DNA from: Malania oleifera
Lineage: Eukaryota; Streptophyta; Magnoliopsida; Santalales; Ximeniaceae
DNA length: 64,000 nt
Direction of reading: 5' to 3'
Assembly (NCBI RefSeq): GCF_029873635.1
Contig: NC_080424.1
Coordinates: 551,501-615,500 of the forward strand
Part shown: piece by piece, positions 35,001 through 50,000 of the stretch
Layout of the letters: every line of letters starts with the position of its first letter
Numbering within the stretch: position 1 is the first letter of the stretch
Notes under the pieces: model-generated
Told to the model about the DNA's origin: nothing
The model's database searches: none
The model's input: the letters and a program-made list of their open reading frames with translations, nothing else
Position numbers and translations under genes: made by a program

Positions 35001-38000
35001 GTCCTCACTCACTCCCCTTGAAGCTTCTTTAAGCATCGTTTTATGCTTTCCTTCTTCTCTGTTAGCATTATTGATATCCTATATTTGCACATTGGAAGGC
35101 TTCCTGTTTGTATTTCTTTGAGCCTAGAAAAATCTGCTTCTTGGGGAAGAGAGCTCTTGGTTATTTAAGAATCCCCAAGCCCAAAACCCATGAAACTCTA
35201 TCTCCATCTGGGCTGAAATTTTATTTTTCTATTTGGGCTTCCTTTAGGCTTGTGTTATTAAGCCCATTTTTAAGAGCTTGACTATAAGTAACCTTGGCTA
35301 GAATGGGCTTTTGATTTCCTCCTTGCAGCCCCTTTTGTCTAAACCTTTGCATCCATATCTTCCTATCCCCTCCACATCCATAATTGCTCCCCCCGCCCCC
35401 CAAAATCTCTCACCATGAATGCACTAAGAATTCGCTGACTATCCTCCCTAAAAATTACAAAATTCAAAATCATTCCTTCTCTGTTGAGAACTCCTTGAAT
35501 ATCCTCCCTAAAAATTTTGAAATTCAAAATCTTTCCCTCTTTAGAAAAAATTCCCCGAAATCCTCCCCTAAGATTCTAAAATTCAAAATCTTTCATTCTT
35601 TGCTAAGAATTCCCTAAATTTTTTCCCTGAAAATTCTAAAACTCAAATTCTTTCCTTATCCAATCATCTGCATTCCAGCTTCCCCTCTTCTGGCAAAGCC
35701 TAAGCATGCCTAACTCCATGGCTAATTTCAAGCACTGCCTAAACACAACTTAAACCAGACAAAAGACTTGATTGATAAGGGGTGTTTGTCCCCTGTCCCT
35801 AAGCCTATCCCTAATACGGTGGAAATTGATGATATTCCTTCAGTTAGTGACTCAATGCCCCTCCTGCACCTAGGCAGGGGGTGTTTACGAATGAAAAGGT
35901 GGCTATCTCCATGATTGGTCAATTTTCCTAAATCTAGAAAAAGTAACTTCCCCTTCTTGTTCAATCCATTTTTTCTTTTGACACTAGCCATAAGGAGGGC
36001 TCTATTGGGGGTAGCGCTTTCTAGTGTTGGCTTGGGGGGGGGGGGTAGTGAGAGAGACTTTTTAGATCCAAAAAAGCTTTTTGAGCAATTGGGTTTAAAT
36101 TAGTTAGTCCTCTTAAGATTTGACTAAAATGAATGACCTAACTTGAATATAGGTCTCTCCCACTATTTACAATACAAAGTAAATACATTCTCATGACAAT
36201 AATACCCTTACTAACTCTCACTAATTAACATACTAACACATTTAATAACAATAATACTAAAAGACATAAATAACCTCTTAACACCTCCTCTCAAGCTGAA
36301 GCATAAATGTCATATGCTCCTAGCGTTTTACAAATAAATTTAACACGAGCACCCCTCAACGCTTAGGTAAACAAATCAGCAAGTTGCATATCCGACTTCA
36401 CATAAGCGGTAGTAATGAGCTTCTACACAAGTTTCTCTCAAACAAAGTGGCAATCAACTTCAATGTGCTTCATCCACTCATGAAAGACCAGGTTGGAGAC
36501 TTGGAGGCAATATGAAGAGCAGCTTGATTGTCACATATCAACTTCATAGGCTGAGAATGAGAAATACACAATTCTTTCAAAATGTTATTCAACTAGACAA
36601 GTTCACAAGCAATGTGAGCCATAGCTCTATATTCTTATTCAACACTTGACCTTGCCACCACAGTTTGTTTCTTACTCTTCCAAGAAACCAAATTACCACC
36701 AACTAAAATACAGTACCCGATTGTGGATCTCCGGTAGGAAGGCGACCTAGCCCAATTTGCATTTTGAATTTTTATATCCATGGATATAAGTTGATGATGA
36801 AGAAATATTGGAGGAATATTGGAGACAAAGTTAAACTTGATGATGAAGAAATAAATAGCACTTGTAGATTTCGATACCTTGGATCTATTATGCAAGCTGA
36901 AGGAGAAATTGAAGATGATGTAATGCATAGAGTTAAAGCAGGTTGGGTAAAGTGGAGAAGTTCTTCAAGTGTTCTATGTGATCGTAGAATACCCTTAAAA
37001 TTGAAAGGGAAGTTTTATAGGACAGCTATAAGACCAGCTATGCTATATGGATTAGAATGTTGGGCGACGAAAAAACATAATATCCAAAAAGTAAAAGTTG
37101 TCGAGATGAGGATGCTTAGATGGATGAGTGGTATAACATTGAAAGATAAATTAAGGAATGAACATATTCGTGGTAAGTTAGGTGTAGCTCTTATAGAAGA
37201 TAAGATAAGGGAAGGACGACTCAGATGGTATGGACACTTGCAACATAGGCCTTATAGTGCACCTGTGAGGAAGAGTGACTTAGTTACTGTGGGGGGCTGT
37301 AGAAGGGGTAGGGGTAGACCTAAAATAACTTGCGAGGAGATAGTGAGTAAGGATTTAATATCTTTGAATCTATCAAATGAAATGGTCCATGATCGCATAA
37401 ATTGGCGAAAAAGGATTCATATAGCTGACCCCACTTAGTGGGACTAAGGCTTGGTTTTGTTGTTGTTGTTGTTGTTTATGGATATAAGTGTGACTCTAAT
37501 AACGATATAAAAGATGTCCCCTAAGTGCATCTTTGAGATATCTCAAGATGCAAATTACTGCATCCCAATGACTTGTTCTCGGAGAATCTAAAATTGACTC
37601 ATAATGCTTGTTGCAAAAGATATATCCGGCCAAGTGACTGTGAGATAATTCAACTTTCAACAAGTCTCTGGTATTGTCCAGGATTAGGTAGCAAATCACC
37701 TATATCCGGCACTAACTTGCTGTTAGAATTCATAGGTGTATCAATTGGTTTAGATCCCAACAATCCAGTTTCATCCAACAGATCAAGAATATACTTCCTC
37801 AGTGACAAAACAGTTCCCATATGAGATCTAGATACTTCTATACCCAAGAAGAATTTCAACAGTCCCAAATCTTTGGTCTAAAACTTACTATGTAGAAAAA
37901 GTTTGAGACTCTGAATACCTTTATCATCATCACCTATAATAACAATATCATCCACATAAACAACAAGAAGGATCCTCCCGATGAAGTATGACAATAAAAC

Positions 38001-41000
38001 ATGGAATGATCCACAGCATACCGTCAAAGACCAAACTCAAGTACCACAGCACTTAAACAACCAAACCATGCTCTGGGAGACTATTTTAAGCATATAGAGT
38101 CTTCTTAAGCCGACACACTAAGCCAGACCCCCCCCCCCCCGGGGGAGCAACAAACCCAGTTGATTGCTCTATATAAACCTCCACCTCAAGGTCGCTATGC
38201 AAGAATGCATTTTTCACATCTAACTGATGTAGAGGCCAGTGACAGGAACAGCCAAGGAGATGAACAAGCATACTGATGTAAGTTTGACAACAGGAGAAAA
38301 AGTATCATAAATATTCAAACTATGCACCTGAGTGTATCCCTTAGCAACAAGACAGGCCTTTAGATGAGCCACAAAACCATCAAGGTTGACTTTCACTGTA
38401 TAAATCCAGCGACAACCAACCACAGACTTGTCAAGAGGAAGAGGTACCAAGTCTCAAGTACCATTGTCATGTAAAGCATTCGTCTCTTCAACCATAGCAT
38501 CCCTCCACGCAGAATAGGCTAAGGCTTCCGAGACAATTTTAGGAAGGGTAATTGATGATAAATTGGTAATAAAACAATAATAGGGGGGTGATAAGGAGTC
38601 ATAACAAACACAGTTGGAAATGGGTTGTTGAGTACATGTGCATTTACCTTTCCGAACAGCAATAGGAGGACCAACATCATGGAGAGTATGATCATTAGAC
38701 GAGGAAACTAAAGGCGTGATAGTAGAAGCTAGAGGGGACTCTCTTCCTTGGTGCTGCCGTCGTGAATACACCTACAAATTAGGATGATCAAGACAATGAG
38801 AAGGACTCAAACTACATGGAGACATAGATGGTTGCTTGGGCAAGGACAGAAAAGTAGAATCTCAAAGGTTAGGCAAAGGAAGAGACTCATTGAGCTCAGA
38901 TGCACTCAGTGATTGGGTGTAGTAAGGTGTAGACTCAAATAAAAGTAACATCGGCAAAAACAAAGAAGCGATGCAGCATAGTACTATAACAACAATATCC
39001 CTTTTGAGTATATAAGTAACCTAGAGAGACACGTTTTATAGCATGAGGATTCAAATTATCTACCCCAGGTGTTAGTTGATGAACAAGAGACACACACCCA
39101 AATATACAAAGGAAAAGAGAAAATAAAGGTGAATTAGGAAAGAGAATGAAGTTGGGAATTTTACCACTAAGAAGATAGGATGGCATTACGTTGATTAGAT
39201 AACAAGCAGTAAGTACAACATGACTCCAAAACACTTTAGGTACATGCATTTGATAAAGGTGCGAGTGGTCTCAAGAGGTCTATGTTTACTCTCTGCAGCC
39301 CCATTTTGTTGAGGAGTGCGAGTGCAAGATGATTGATGAACAATACCAAACCGAGTCATATAAGTAGTGAATTGTGCACTGAAATACTCTTTAGAATTAT
39401 CACTTTGAAGTATTTGAACTGGCAAACCAAATTGGGACTTTATTTCAGAACAAAAGGCACAAAATACATGAAATAACTCAGAACAATCCTTTATTAAGTA
39501 TAACCAAGTCATTCTTGAATAATCATCCACAAAGGTTACAAAGTACCGAAAACCCAACTTGAACACAACCCTACTACGACCCCAAACACCAAAATGAACT
39601 AACATAAAAGGGCTTGCAGCCTATTTATTAACTCAGGAAGTGAAAGGAACACGATGGTGTTTTCCCAACTGACAAGACTCACCAGTGAGACTAGACACAA
39701 AACTCAAACTAGGAACAAGACATTTTAACTTTTCCAACGAAGGATGACCAAGGCAACAATGAATTTGGAAAAGTGTGGCATCAACAATGCAAGCGGTAGA
39801 AGGAGATAGCAACTCAAAGTGATAGAGTCCACCAGCTTTACACCCTCCACCAATCATCTTCCTCATCTTCAAATCCTAAATAATCACAGAATCAGGGAAG
39901 AATGTCACTGAACAATTCATGGATTTAGTAATTTTTCTAACAGACATAAGATTGAAAGAAAATTTGGGAATATATAAAAACCAAAAGAAGAGAAATAGAA
40001 GAGGTGGGATTTACAGACCCAGTAAATCCCCAATACCCTTGACTACAGTGGTGGATCCATCAACAAAAGTAACACATGGTAAATTTGCAAGATATTGAAG
40101 AGTAGAGAAGAATAGGTATACCTGTGATATGATTAGTGGTAACAAATCTATGACCCAAGGACTAGGACAAGAAGTATTAGTTGACAGGCATACTGTGGGA
40201 TTACCTGTTTGCGCAAGAGATGGAATGGGAAGAGAAGCTTTTTGTGATGCTTGATACTGTTTGAACTTGAAATACTCTTCCTCTGACATGGATACAATAT
40301 GTTGCCCCCCACTCAGCCCCAAAGGTGAGGAGTCGATGGTGACTGCATTGGCTGCCCCCAAAGGTGTGAATTCGGTAGCTGTATTGGCACCATGTGAAGG
40401 TCTACCGTGAAGATCCCAACATTACTCAACAGTATGATTACTCTGTCCACAATGAGTGCACTTGCGAGGAGTACCTCTACCACTACAACCACTCTAACTA
40501 GCTCAATAACTTTTGCAATTGTGTCGTAGAGAACTAGAATCACTTTGTGTTGCAAAGTTGTCCTCTCAAAGCCAGATGCAAAAAAATGCGTGCTAAAGGA
40601 AGCACAAAGGACACAACAATAAACATTGGAAAATGATGGCATCTCGGCACTATTAAGTATCTGAGACCAGACTGCCTCAAACTTGGGTCTCAAGCCTACT
40701 AGAACAAAGAACTATCATCTGCTCCCCCTGCTTCTGCATCTTATGAACGTTGGCAATTATAGGTTGCATGACATTAAGTTCCTCATGAATACACTTCATC
40801 TTTCCAAAATAAATTGGTTAATTGACAAAAATTCATGTACTTGATGTCCCGCCCACGAAAGAGACCAAAGTCCTAGTAGCCCTTCTAATAGTATCTCCTT
40901 GTTGTAACTAAAAGTACTCCTAGGATAAATTATACATACATGTAATGTTACTAGAGTATAGAAGTTTGACATAATCTCAAATCTCCTTGGACGTTTCTAG

Positions 41001-44000
41001 ATGCGTGCATACACATCCGTGCAATATATGGCTCCATCCAATTCCATAAGAGGGAAACAATCAAGGCATTTTCTGGAAGACACACGTCTTTTCTCTTCTC
41101 ATCAGAAGGATCAGATTGGGACAAGTGGTCAAATTTTCCGAATCGTGCTAAATAAACTCGAACAACTTTAAACCATTGAACGTAGTTCTTTCCATCCAAC
41201 TTTTAAGTCATTATTTGTAGCAGCGATGTAGGAAACAAATTTTTAGGATTCATAGATTCCATCCCAACACTCACAAATCAACAACCACACCAATGTCAAA
41301 CAAGAAGAACAAGCAAAACTAATCGAGCAATCGCAAACTATGTGAAGCACCGACATGACCATGAACGAGGTGAACAACTCACAAACAGATATAGCACTGC
41401 CATAGCCTCACAATGGAACATACAAATGCTGCCACTGCTCCAAAAAAAATCACAAAGAAGCCTTCCCAAACCTTGAACAGAGATTAACAGAATACCACGA
41501 GTGCATAGTCAAAAAAAGTTGAATTTTTAAGCAAAAAACAGGCCTAACAGCTTGATAACATTGTCTATAGAAGGAATCAGAACATGACAGAGGAAAAAAG
41601 AAGAAAAAGGTGGCCAGAAATTCAATCACGGGCCGGCATGCGGGGTTGGCTCTACTGGTATTTGGCCGGCACATGCGTGGGGGCTCCTCCGGCGATGGGA
41701 TTTTGTGGGGTTAGGCTTCGGGAAGTTCTGTTTATGGGTGTATGGTTGGTTTTGTGAAATATGTGGGGTGGAGGTGGATCTGCGAAGGACAGCCACGAGA
41801 ATGGTGTTTTCCAGCGACAGGTGAGGGGGATAGGGTTTAGGTTGGATCACACTTTGATACCAAGTTAAGATTTGATTAAAATCGATGACCTAACTTGAAG
41901 ATAGATCTCTCCCTCTATTTATAATACAAATTAAGTACATTCTAATGACAATAATACCCTTACTAACTCTCACTCACACTTATAATAATAATGCAAAAAA
42001 GACATAATTTACCTCTAACAAGTCCCATTGGGGCCAAGGTGAAATTGGCATTGAGAAGGACCTAGGTCCCATAGGGGTCGAGGTTAAATTGGCATTAAGT
42101 CCTAGAATATATGATCATAAAAAGAAAAAGGTTCAAAAAAAATCTAAAGAACCTAGTCTCTTCTATCAATTATGGGGGAGGGGAGGGAGTTGGGAAGGGA
42201 GGGAAATGAGAAATTATGAAGATTGTCTATTGGAATGTTAGAGTCCTAGGGGACTTTAAAAAGAGAGGGTTAATTAGGGATGTTTACTTAGATATTCTCC
42301 TAAGACTGTTTTGATTCTAGAGACTAAGTTGAGCACATTGACAGGGGGGTTGTTTAGAGGGATATGGGAAGGTCATTGTAAGGATTAGGCCTTTGTGCCT
42401 TCTTGGGGGTCAGCAGGTGGTCTTATGGTATTGCAGGACACCTACTCAATTCTAAAGTGGATAGTCTAATAGGCTTTTTCTCTCTATCTATCCTGGTAGA
42501 AGTGAAAGGCCAAGGCCAATGGTGGGTGTCGTCGGCATATGGTCCTTCTAAACCAGCCCATAGGAGTTCTTTTGTGGATCTATTATGTATTTGGCTTTTG
42601 CACTCCTAACTGGATAGTGAGTGGTGATTTTAATGCTGCGAGGTTTCCTCGATTTCCTTGACAGAAGAAGGGGCGAGATAGGGTTATTGCTACTATGCGG
42701 CGTTTTGGTTTGTTTTCTAGGGACTGTGTTGTAAGAGGTCTTCCCCTAGATAATGCTAATTTTACATGTTCAAAGGAAGGAGATAGCAGTGGCAAGCAAG
42801 CTTGGCATATTTTTGTTTTGGACGGAATGGGAGGATGAGTTCCCTAATCTCTTCCATTATGTTTTACCTAGGACTCCTTCTAACCACTTTCCTATCATGT
42901 TAGAATCAAGGAAGATTTCTTGGGGTCCCACTCCTTTTAAGGTTGAAAATATGCGGTATCATGATTTCTTCTAGTCCTTGGTGAGGGATTCTTGGAATGA
43001 GGATGTCAAGAGGGATTGGAAAGGGTTTAGATTCAGGAAGATATCGAAGAGGTTAAAAGAGAAGTTGAAAGAATGGAAAATGGAGGTGCTCAGAGATTTA
43101 AGGTTTAGAAAGGCTAGCATTTTAGGAGAGTTGGATGAATTAGATAGGAAGGAAGAAGATGCCATTATCTCAGGGAAGGAAGAGATGAAAAGGGTATCTT
43201 TGAAGAACAAATTGTAGGAGGTGATTTTCAAGGAAATGAGAAGTTGGGGGCAAAGACGAAGTTTAAATGGCTCAAAGACGGTGATTGTGATTCTAGATTT
43301 TTCTATAGGATGGCTAATGGAAATTAAGGTAGAATCTGATAAGGGAGTTGGACATGGGCAGGGGGGGTATTTTTTTTAAGGGGGGAGGAGGAGAAATTCA
43401 TTAGATAGAGTAAGAATGTACAATCAAGAAGAGACATATCCTTAACGAAATCTAGTAAATCCCAGAGAGAGGGGAAAAAAAAAAAAAAACCAAAAGTGTA
43501 AAGAACAGCACAAGGAAACTAGCACACACTAAGAAGTCAACAAAGAATAACAATTGCGTTGAATATCTAAGTACATTCCCTTGAAGTTTCCATTACCCAC
43601 ACACCATAGAGAAGCCAGAAATGGATCTTCTCCCACATCAACAAAAATGATAACTTCTTCTCTAAAAATATACATGAGTACGTTCCTTCCACAAACCCCA
43701 AAATAGTACAAATAAAGCACAATTCCATAGTGCTTTTCCTTCTTTCTTCCTACCAAATCCAACAAAAGATATTGCCAAAAACTCCTCCAATGTCCCTAGA
43801 CAGATCTAAATTTCTCCAAAATAATTGAATAAGTTATTTCAAACCTTCCATGTGAAATCACAAAGCAAGAAAAGATGTGGAGCAGATTCTAAGCTGTTAG
43901 GCTTTTAGGTAAAGTGGTAATCTAACATGGTATCAAAACCAGGTTCAATCCTAGGACCTATGGTTTATAGGCCCACAAGCAAAGCACGCATATATTTGGA

Positions 44001-47000
44001 GAGAGAGCCTTTAAAGGCCTCCTAATCTATTGCAAATTATTAGTGTTTATCCTATTAAGCACAACCAACCATAGAAAAGCCTTGATTTCAGGGGGGATTT
44101 TGACCTTCCAAATAGTTTTGTAAAGTAGAAAGGGAAAATTGGTGCAACCAAGAGTTCCCAAAAGGATTTGCAAGAATAAACCCCTAAGGGATCCAACAAC
44201 CAGGATCAACTATCAACTTCCAAGGATACCTGATAATTATTCAACAAGATCAACAATGAAGATAACTCATTTGTTTTCCTATCATTCAACGATCTCCTAA
44301 AATGAATATTCTAAGAAGGTAAAGGACCACTTGGATCTGCACTAAAAGAGGAAATGGGATCATTCTATCCTAAGCTCAAACGAAATAGGTGAGGAAAAGA
44401 GGTGGAAAAAGCAACATTCCCCAACCAAAGGTCTTTCCAAAAACGGATATTACACCCCTTACCCAACACAAATTTAGTATGGGGAATAAAGAGAGGGTAA
44501 ATCTAGGAAATAGCTTTCCACGGACTTTCGAAAGAAAAACTAGAACCCAATTTAGTATCCCACCCATTCCCATCAAGTCCAAACTTGCTTTTAATAACTT
44601 TATGCTACAAGAAAGAATGCTAGAAGGAACCACCAAACCCATCTTCTTAGGCACCAAATTTCAAGACCAAAACCGCCCTTTTGTTTGGACCTACAAACCA
44701 CCTCCCATCTCACCAAATGGTGACTAAAACCCCCTACCCCTGACTAGAGAAAATCTCTCATAATTCTCTCAATTTTACTAGCAAATCCTGCTGGAATTTG
44801 GAAAATTGAAAGAAAATACAACCGGATACTAGAAAAACAAGCCTGAATTAGAGTAACCCTGCCTCCCAAAGAAAAAAAAGCTCCCTTCCACCCATCTAGA
44901 CTCTCTCAATCGCCTAATCTTAAAAACTAACTATTCTAGGATTACCCCCCAAAGGAACCCTTAGCTAGGACAACACACACTCCAACTTAGCGCGCCCTAC
45001 CTCGAAAGATAACACCCTAACATGCTCAGAAGGCATGTTAATCGCCACAATACGAATCTTCCCTATATTAATCTTAATCCCCAAAATAATTTCAATTATG
45101 TAGAGAAACCCCAATATATTCCCCAAAAAAATTAAAAAAATAAATAAATAAAGGCCTATGATCGTCCAAGAAAATATAGTATCATCAACAAACTGAAGGT
45201 GCAAAACTATAATTTCCTCCCTCCCCACTCCCAAACTTTTCACTAAACCTCTCTCCACCGCCCTATCATCATCCTACTTTATAAAAACGGGGAAAGAGGA
45301 TCCCCTTTCTAACTCCCCCTAGTGGCCCTAAACCAAGTTTAGGCTCACCATTCACTATCACCGAGTAGTATACGTTAAGCATACAGTCTTTCATCCATCT
45401 TCGCCATCTCTCACCAAACCCCTTACTCATAAAATCTTATCCAAAAAGTTCCAATTCACTCTATCATAAGCCTTCCAAAATCCAGCTTAAAAATGAACCC
45501 CTTCTTCTTCCTCCTCCTAACGTCCTCAACAACTTCATTTGCAATCAAAATGGCATCCACTTGTCTCCTTACTCCCCCCACCCCAAAAAAAAAAAACAAA
45601 ACAAAAGCACTTTGGGCCTTAGAAATAGTCTTATCAAGCACCACAATAAATCTATTAGCTGGTACTTTAGCAATTATTTTATAAACACTGGATACTAGAC
45701 TAATGGGCATATAATCAAAAATCTTAATGGACCTACTTTTCTTCAGCACCAAAGTAATAAAGGTAAAATTAATACTCTTAATGTTCCATTCCCATAAAAT
45801 TCATTGAAAACCTTCATCAAGTCATTCTTAATTATCAGCCAACAATCTTGATAAAAAGGTAAATTAAAACCATCCAGCCTAAGAGCTTTATCCCTCTCCA
45901 TCCCAGCACTGTAGACCTAACTTCCTCTTCCCCAAAAGGTCTCTCTAACCAAGCTATCTTGTCAACAAACAAAGGATCCCACTCCAGCCATTCCACCATT
46001 GGTCTACTCTCATCCTCCTCAAAAAACAAGTTGTAACAAAAATCATTGATCTCAAACGCAATCCAACTAGTATCCAAGATAATAACCCCCGCCAATCCCC
46101 TCCAACTCCCTAATCAAATTTTTTCTCATCCCACTAACTATCCTATGAAAAATTTAGAATTACAATCATCATTGCTTACCCATTAAAACTGTCTTCTGTC
46201 TCCAACTTCTCATTTCCTTAAATATCAGCTTTTCCAATTTGTTCTTCAATGATACCCTTCTTGCCTACTCCTCCCTTAAAAGAGTAGTAGTTTCTTCCTT
46301 TCTATCTATCTTTTCCAATTCGCACCTTCCTCAATTCCAAAAAAACAAGAAAATGATTGAAGGTGGGTCTAGGTAGCATGACTTGGAAAGATTAGGAAAC
46401 CCCTCCTTCACTCGTTGATAAACAAGAAATTATCAATTCTACCAGCCACCTCCGCTCCGCCAACTGATCACATAAAATTAGCATTTCCTAAAAGAAGATC
46501 CCTCAAACCACACTTCCTAATAACCAAAATAAACTTCTACATAGTTGCAGTAACCCTACCACCCCCCCTCTTCTCTCGAGGGAATCGCATACATTAAAAT
46601 CACCCCGCATAATCCACTTAGGTGACCAAAAGCCAAAGATAAAATAGAACGCATCCCAAAAATAACCCCTAAAATCAGATCTTGAAGGACCATAAAAAGA
46701 GGAAACCCAACAATGACCCCTATCTCTAGCTTCTAGTAGGACAGAGAGAGAAAGAGGGAGAGATAGAGAGGGAGAGAGAGAGAGGGAAAAAAAAAACACC
46801 ACTAGACTATCCAATCTGGCAATAGAACAAGTATCCCACAACTTGAGGATGTTGTCCTATTTAGAGGTTCCTTTGGGGTTAGCCCTAGATCTATTAGTTT
46901 TTGGGATCTTACTGTGGAAAGGGTTTCTAAGCGATTAGATAGGTGGAAAGGTGCTTTTTATTATTTTGGTGGTAGAATTACTCTCGTTCAAGCTTGTCTT

Positions 47001-50000
47001 TCTAGTATCCCATTATACTTTCTTTCTATTTTCAAGATTCCTGTGGGGTTGCTAGCTGGATTGAGAAAATAATGAGGGATTTATTATGGTTGGGGGTAGG
47101 GGACTTTAGGGATCATTTGGTAAGATGGGAAGTGGCGTGCGAGTCTAAACAAGAGGGTGGTTTGGATCTTAAAAATTTGATCTCTAAAGAAACAAGTCTC
47201 CCAGCTAAATGGGTTAGGCAGTTTCTGCTAGAGAATTATTCCCTGTGACAAAGAGTTGTAAAAAGTAAGTACGGATTAGATGAGAATGGGTAGGATACTA
47301 ATTTTGGATTTAGATGTTCTTTGAAGAGTCCATCGAAAGCTATCTCTCAAATTTTCCCTTTTCATTCCTCGTGTTAAATTCTTGTTGGGTAGGAGGGTAA
47401 TATCCGCTTTCAGAAAGATCCTTGGTTGAGCAATGTAGTTTTGTCCACCTTTTTACCTCGGCTCTTTTGCTTGAGCTTAAGGTAGGACAGCTCTATTTCT
47501 TTTTTTTATTATTGATCTTCGTGGACCTTTACCTTCATGTTATTTTCATTTTCAAAGATCACTAAATGATAGGAAGTCAATAGAGTTATCTTCTTTGCTA
47601 TTCTTGTTGAATAACTATTGGTTTTCCTTGAAGGAGGATAGTTGGTCATGGTCATGGATCATTGAGGGGTTTATTCTTACAAATCTTTTTGTGAATTTCT
47701 AACTAGATCTAAGTCCTTTTTCCTCCCTATAAATCTATATGGAAGGCCAATCCGCTCTAAAATCAAGGCTTTTATTTGATTGGTTGCACTTAATAGAATT
47801 AATACCAATAACTTGTTGCAGGTCAGGAGACCTTTGAAGGCTTTCTCTCCAGATGTTTGTCTACTTTGTTTTAACTGTTTGAAATCTGCATCACATCTTT
47901 TTATTCATTGTGATTATGCTCAGTGGGTACGGAATAAGTAATTTGGTTTTAGGCAAATGTTGGGTGAGTTCAGAGGCAGTGGAGGACTTTTTGACAGTTT
48001 CTTTTGTCAGTTTTGGCAGGAAAAAGGAAAGGGCAATGCTCTGGAAATGTGCTTCTTTGCAGCATTTTGGGAGCTGTGGGTGGAGTGTAATGCGAATATC
48101 GTTTTAGGGAAGAAATTGTCATATTTTCTGGTTTGGGAGAAGATACATTATTTGGCTTCTCTTTGGTGTGTTGGTCATGGGAATTTTAAGGGATGAGTTT
48201 TTCAGATATTCATGAGTGGCTTTATTTGTTGGATTGTTAGTTTGCGCTAATTTTATTTGTTATTTTTAGCTTCGGCTTTTTCTATGTCTTTCATCTGGAT
48301 TTTTTCTGATTTTTCTAAGGAGATGTCTTATTGTCCTGGTTGTACATTCTTAATCTATTAATGAAATCCTTCTTTTGCTATCTGAAAAAAAAACATTCAT
48401 GGAGCCATAATACATGCTTTGATGAGGCACCCTCGATTTTTCTAAAGAAATTATACCAACCTTTAGCCTCCTTCCCTTCCGAAATACAAATAGCTTGAAT
48501 AATGCCACTGTATGGAATTTTCTCTAGAGATAATAAAACATCCCAAAATTATTGGCCCTCAATCGAACCACGAGAAAATTTTTGGGTGTTCTGAGAGTCC
48601 TGACCCAACGATCAATAGTCTTTCAGAAGAGAAAGGATTTTGGTTCTTCGACAATCCAATTTCTCTCCTCCAAAGGTAGATGCTGCCAGAACACTCATCT
48701 TATGCTCTTCTCAATAATCTTGAATGAGTCTGCATCCTCAATGATAGCAAAGTTTCTTGCTGTGCCAATGATCAAAGAGAGCTTGGATTACAAGAGAAAA
48801 AAACAAAAGCACTCTAATTTTAAAAAAAAAAAAAATGAAAGGCTCTCTATTATGGCATAAATAGAGAGGTAATGGAAAAACACAAAGAAAAAATTTTGGG
48901 TGTTGGTAAAAAGAAACAAATGGTTTAAACTAAGAATTACAACAGAACAAGAAGGAAAAGCAAAATAGAAAGGCTTGTACTTCTTTATTTTTTTTATACC
49001 CAGCAGATTCACTTGTTGTTTGTAGTTGAGTGGCATCCCCTAGCTGCCCCTTAAATGAAACTTTCTTTGCTAATTAAGAAAAAATGATCAAGTTAACTTC
49101 ATCAGATATAAAACCACTAGATGTAAATTCATCAAATATATAATCTGATCACAATTCTTAATACCTACTATTGTATCAAATTCAATAATCCAAAATAATG
49201 TGTGGCTTAGGCATACATAACATTTACTTCACGTTTCCTACATAGAAATGGAATGGAATTGAATATTTCACTTGATTTCATCATTTCACTCATTCAAATT
49301 TTCATTCCATTCCTTCCCTACCCCATTCCATTCTGCAAACCAAACATGCCATTAAAAGAATGTTAGAACTTCGAAATGTACCAATAACCTCTTCAACCTT
49401 GGCTGCTAAACTGGCTGAAGAGAGTACCACAGACATACTGATCAAGCTCTTTGGAAATTGATTCCAGTAAGGAAATTTTTTCAGCACAAATTAATTTTTT
49501 ACTTATGGCAAAGTTGTCTGTACAAACTAATTTTTTTATTTATGAGACTGGAAAAGATATAAAAAGGTATGGAATTTTTTTTACACTAAATAAAGACAAG
49601 AAAAAGAGAAACTGGAAAGAAGAAAATACCTACAAATTTTGAAAATAATTTCAAAGGAATGGGAATGAAATGGGATGCTTGGCCAATGGGAATGGGAATG
49701 AGTTACTGTGGAAAAAACCAATGACCCGGTATACTCGGATTGGAATTCCGATGGTGAAGATGGGAATGGTAATCCAGGTGCGAGGAATAGAATTTTATCA
49801 TCTACAAAGACAAAAGTGAACAAAAACACCCTAGATGTCCTAATGATTTCAATTCCACTATAAAGACCAAATGCATGAAAGAGAATGAATCATTCACGTT
49901 CCTAAAGCCTTAGGAATGGGAATGATTAGATAGGGATTCCTATCTGGCTTATTCTCATTCCATGTTCCAAACAAGGCCTATAGGAGCATAGAGGCCCCCA

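Larger units (their letters stand above)
36111..42020 (-). mobile_element. Ty1/copia element with short LTRs, inserted in LINE 2
   Basis: Flanked by AGTCC on both sides (36106-36110 and 42021-42025). Short LTRs: 36111-36283 and 41864-42020. The primer site (TGGTATCAAAG on minus, 41862-41852) adjoins the 5' LTR, and a purine tract (GAGAGGAGG on minus) adjoins the 3' LTR at about 36284-36292. Minus-strand coding order is gag, protease, integrase, RT, RNase H. An RTE fragment interrupts RNase H at 36791-37477. Frameshifts, stops and a C10-G5 run at 38130-38145 break the ORF, though YVDD near 37.95 kb is still readable. Confidence 0.9.

Noticed and set aside
36764..37438. 224-codon ORF as a host gene
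   Set aside because: The sequence is the C-terminal part of a plant RTE-type RT with a (TTG)n tail and target duplication; its first codons are from the host Copia.
38935..41199. Inner Copia as an active element
   Set aside because: Its integrase residues and YVDD can be read, but the frame is broken in gag, protease and RT, and an RTE fragment interrupts RNase H.
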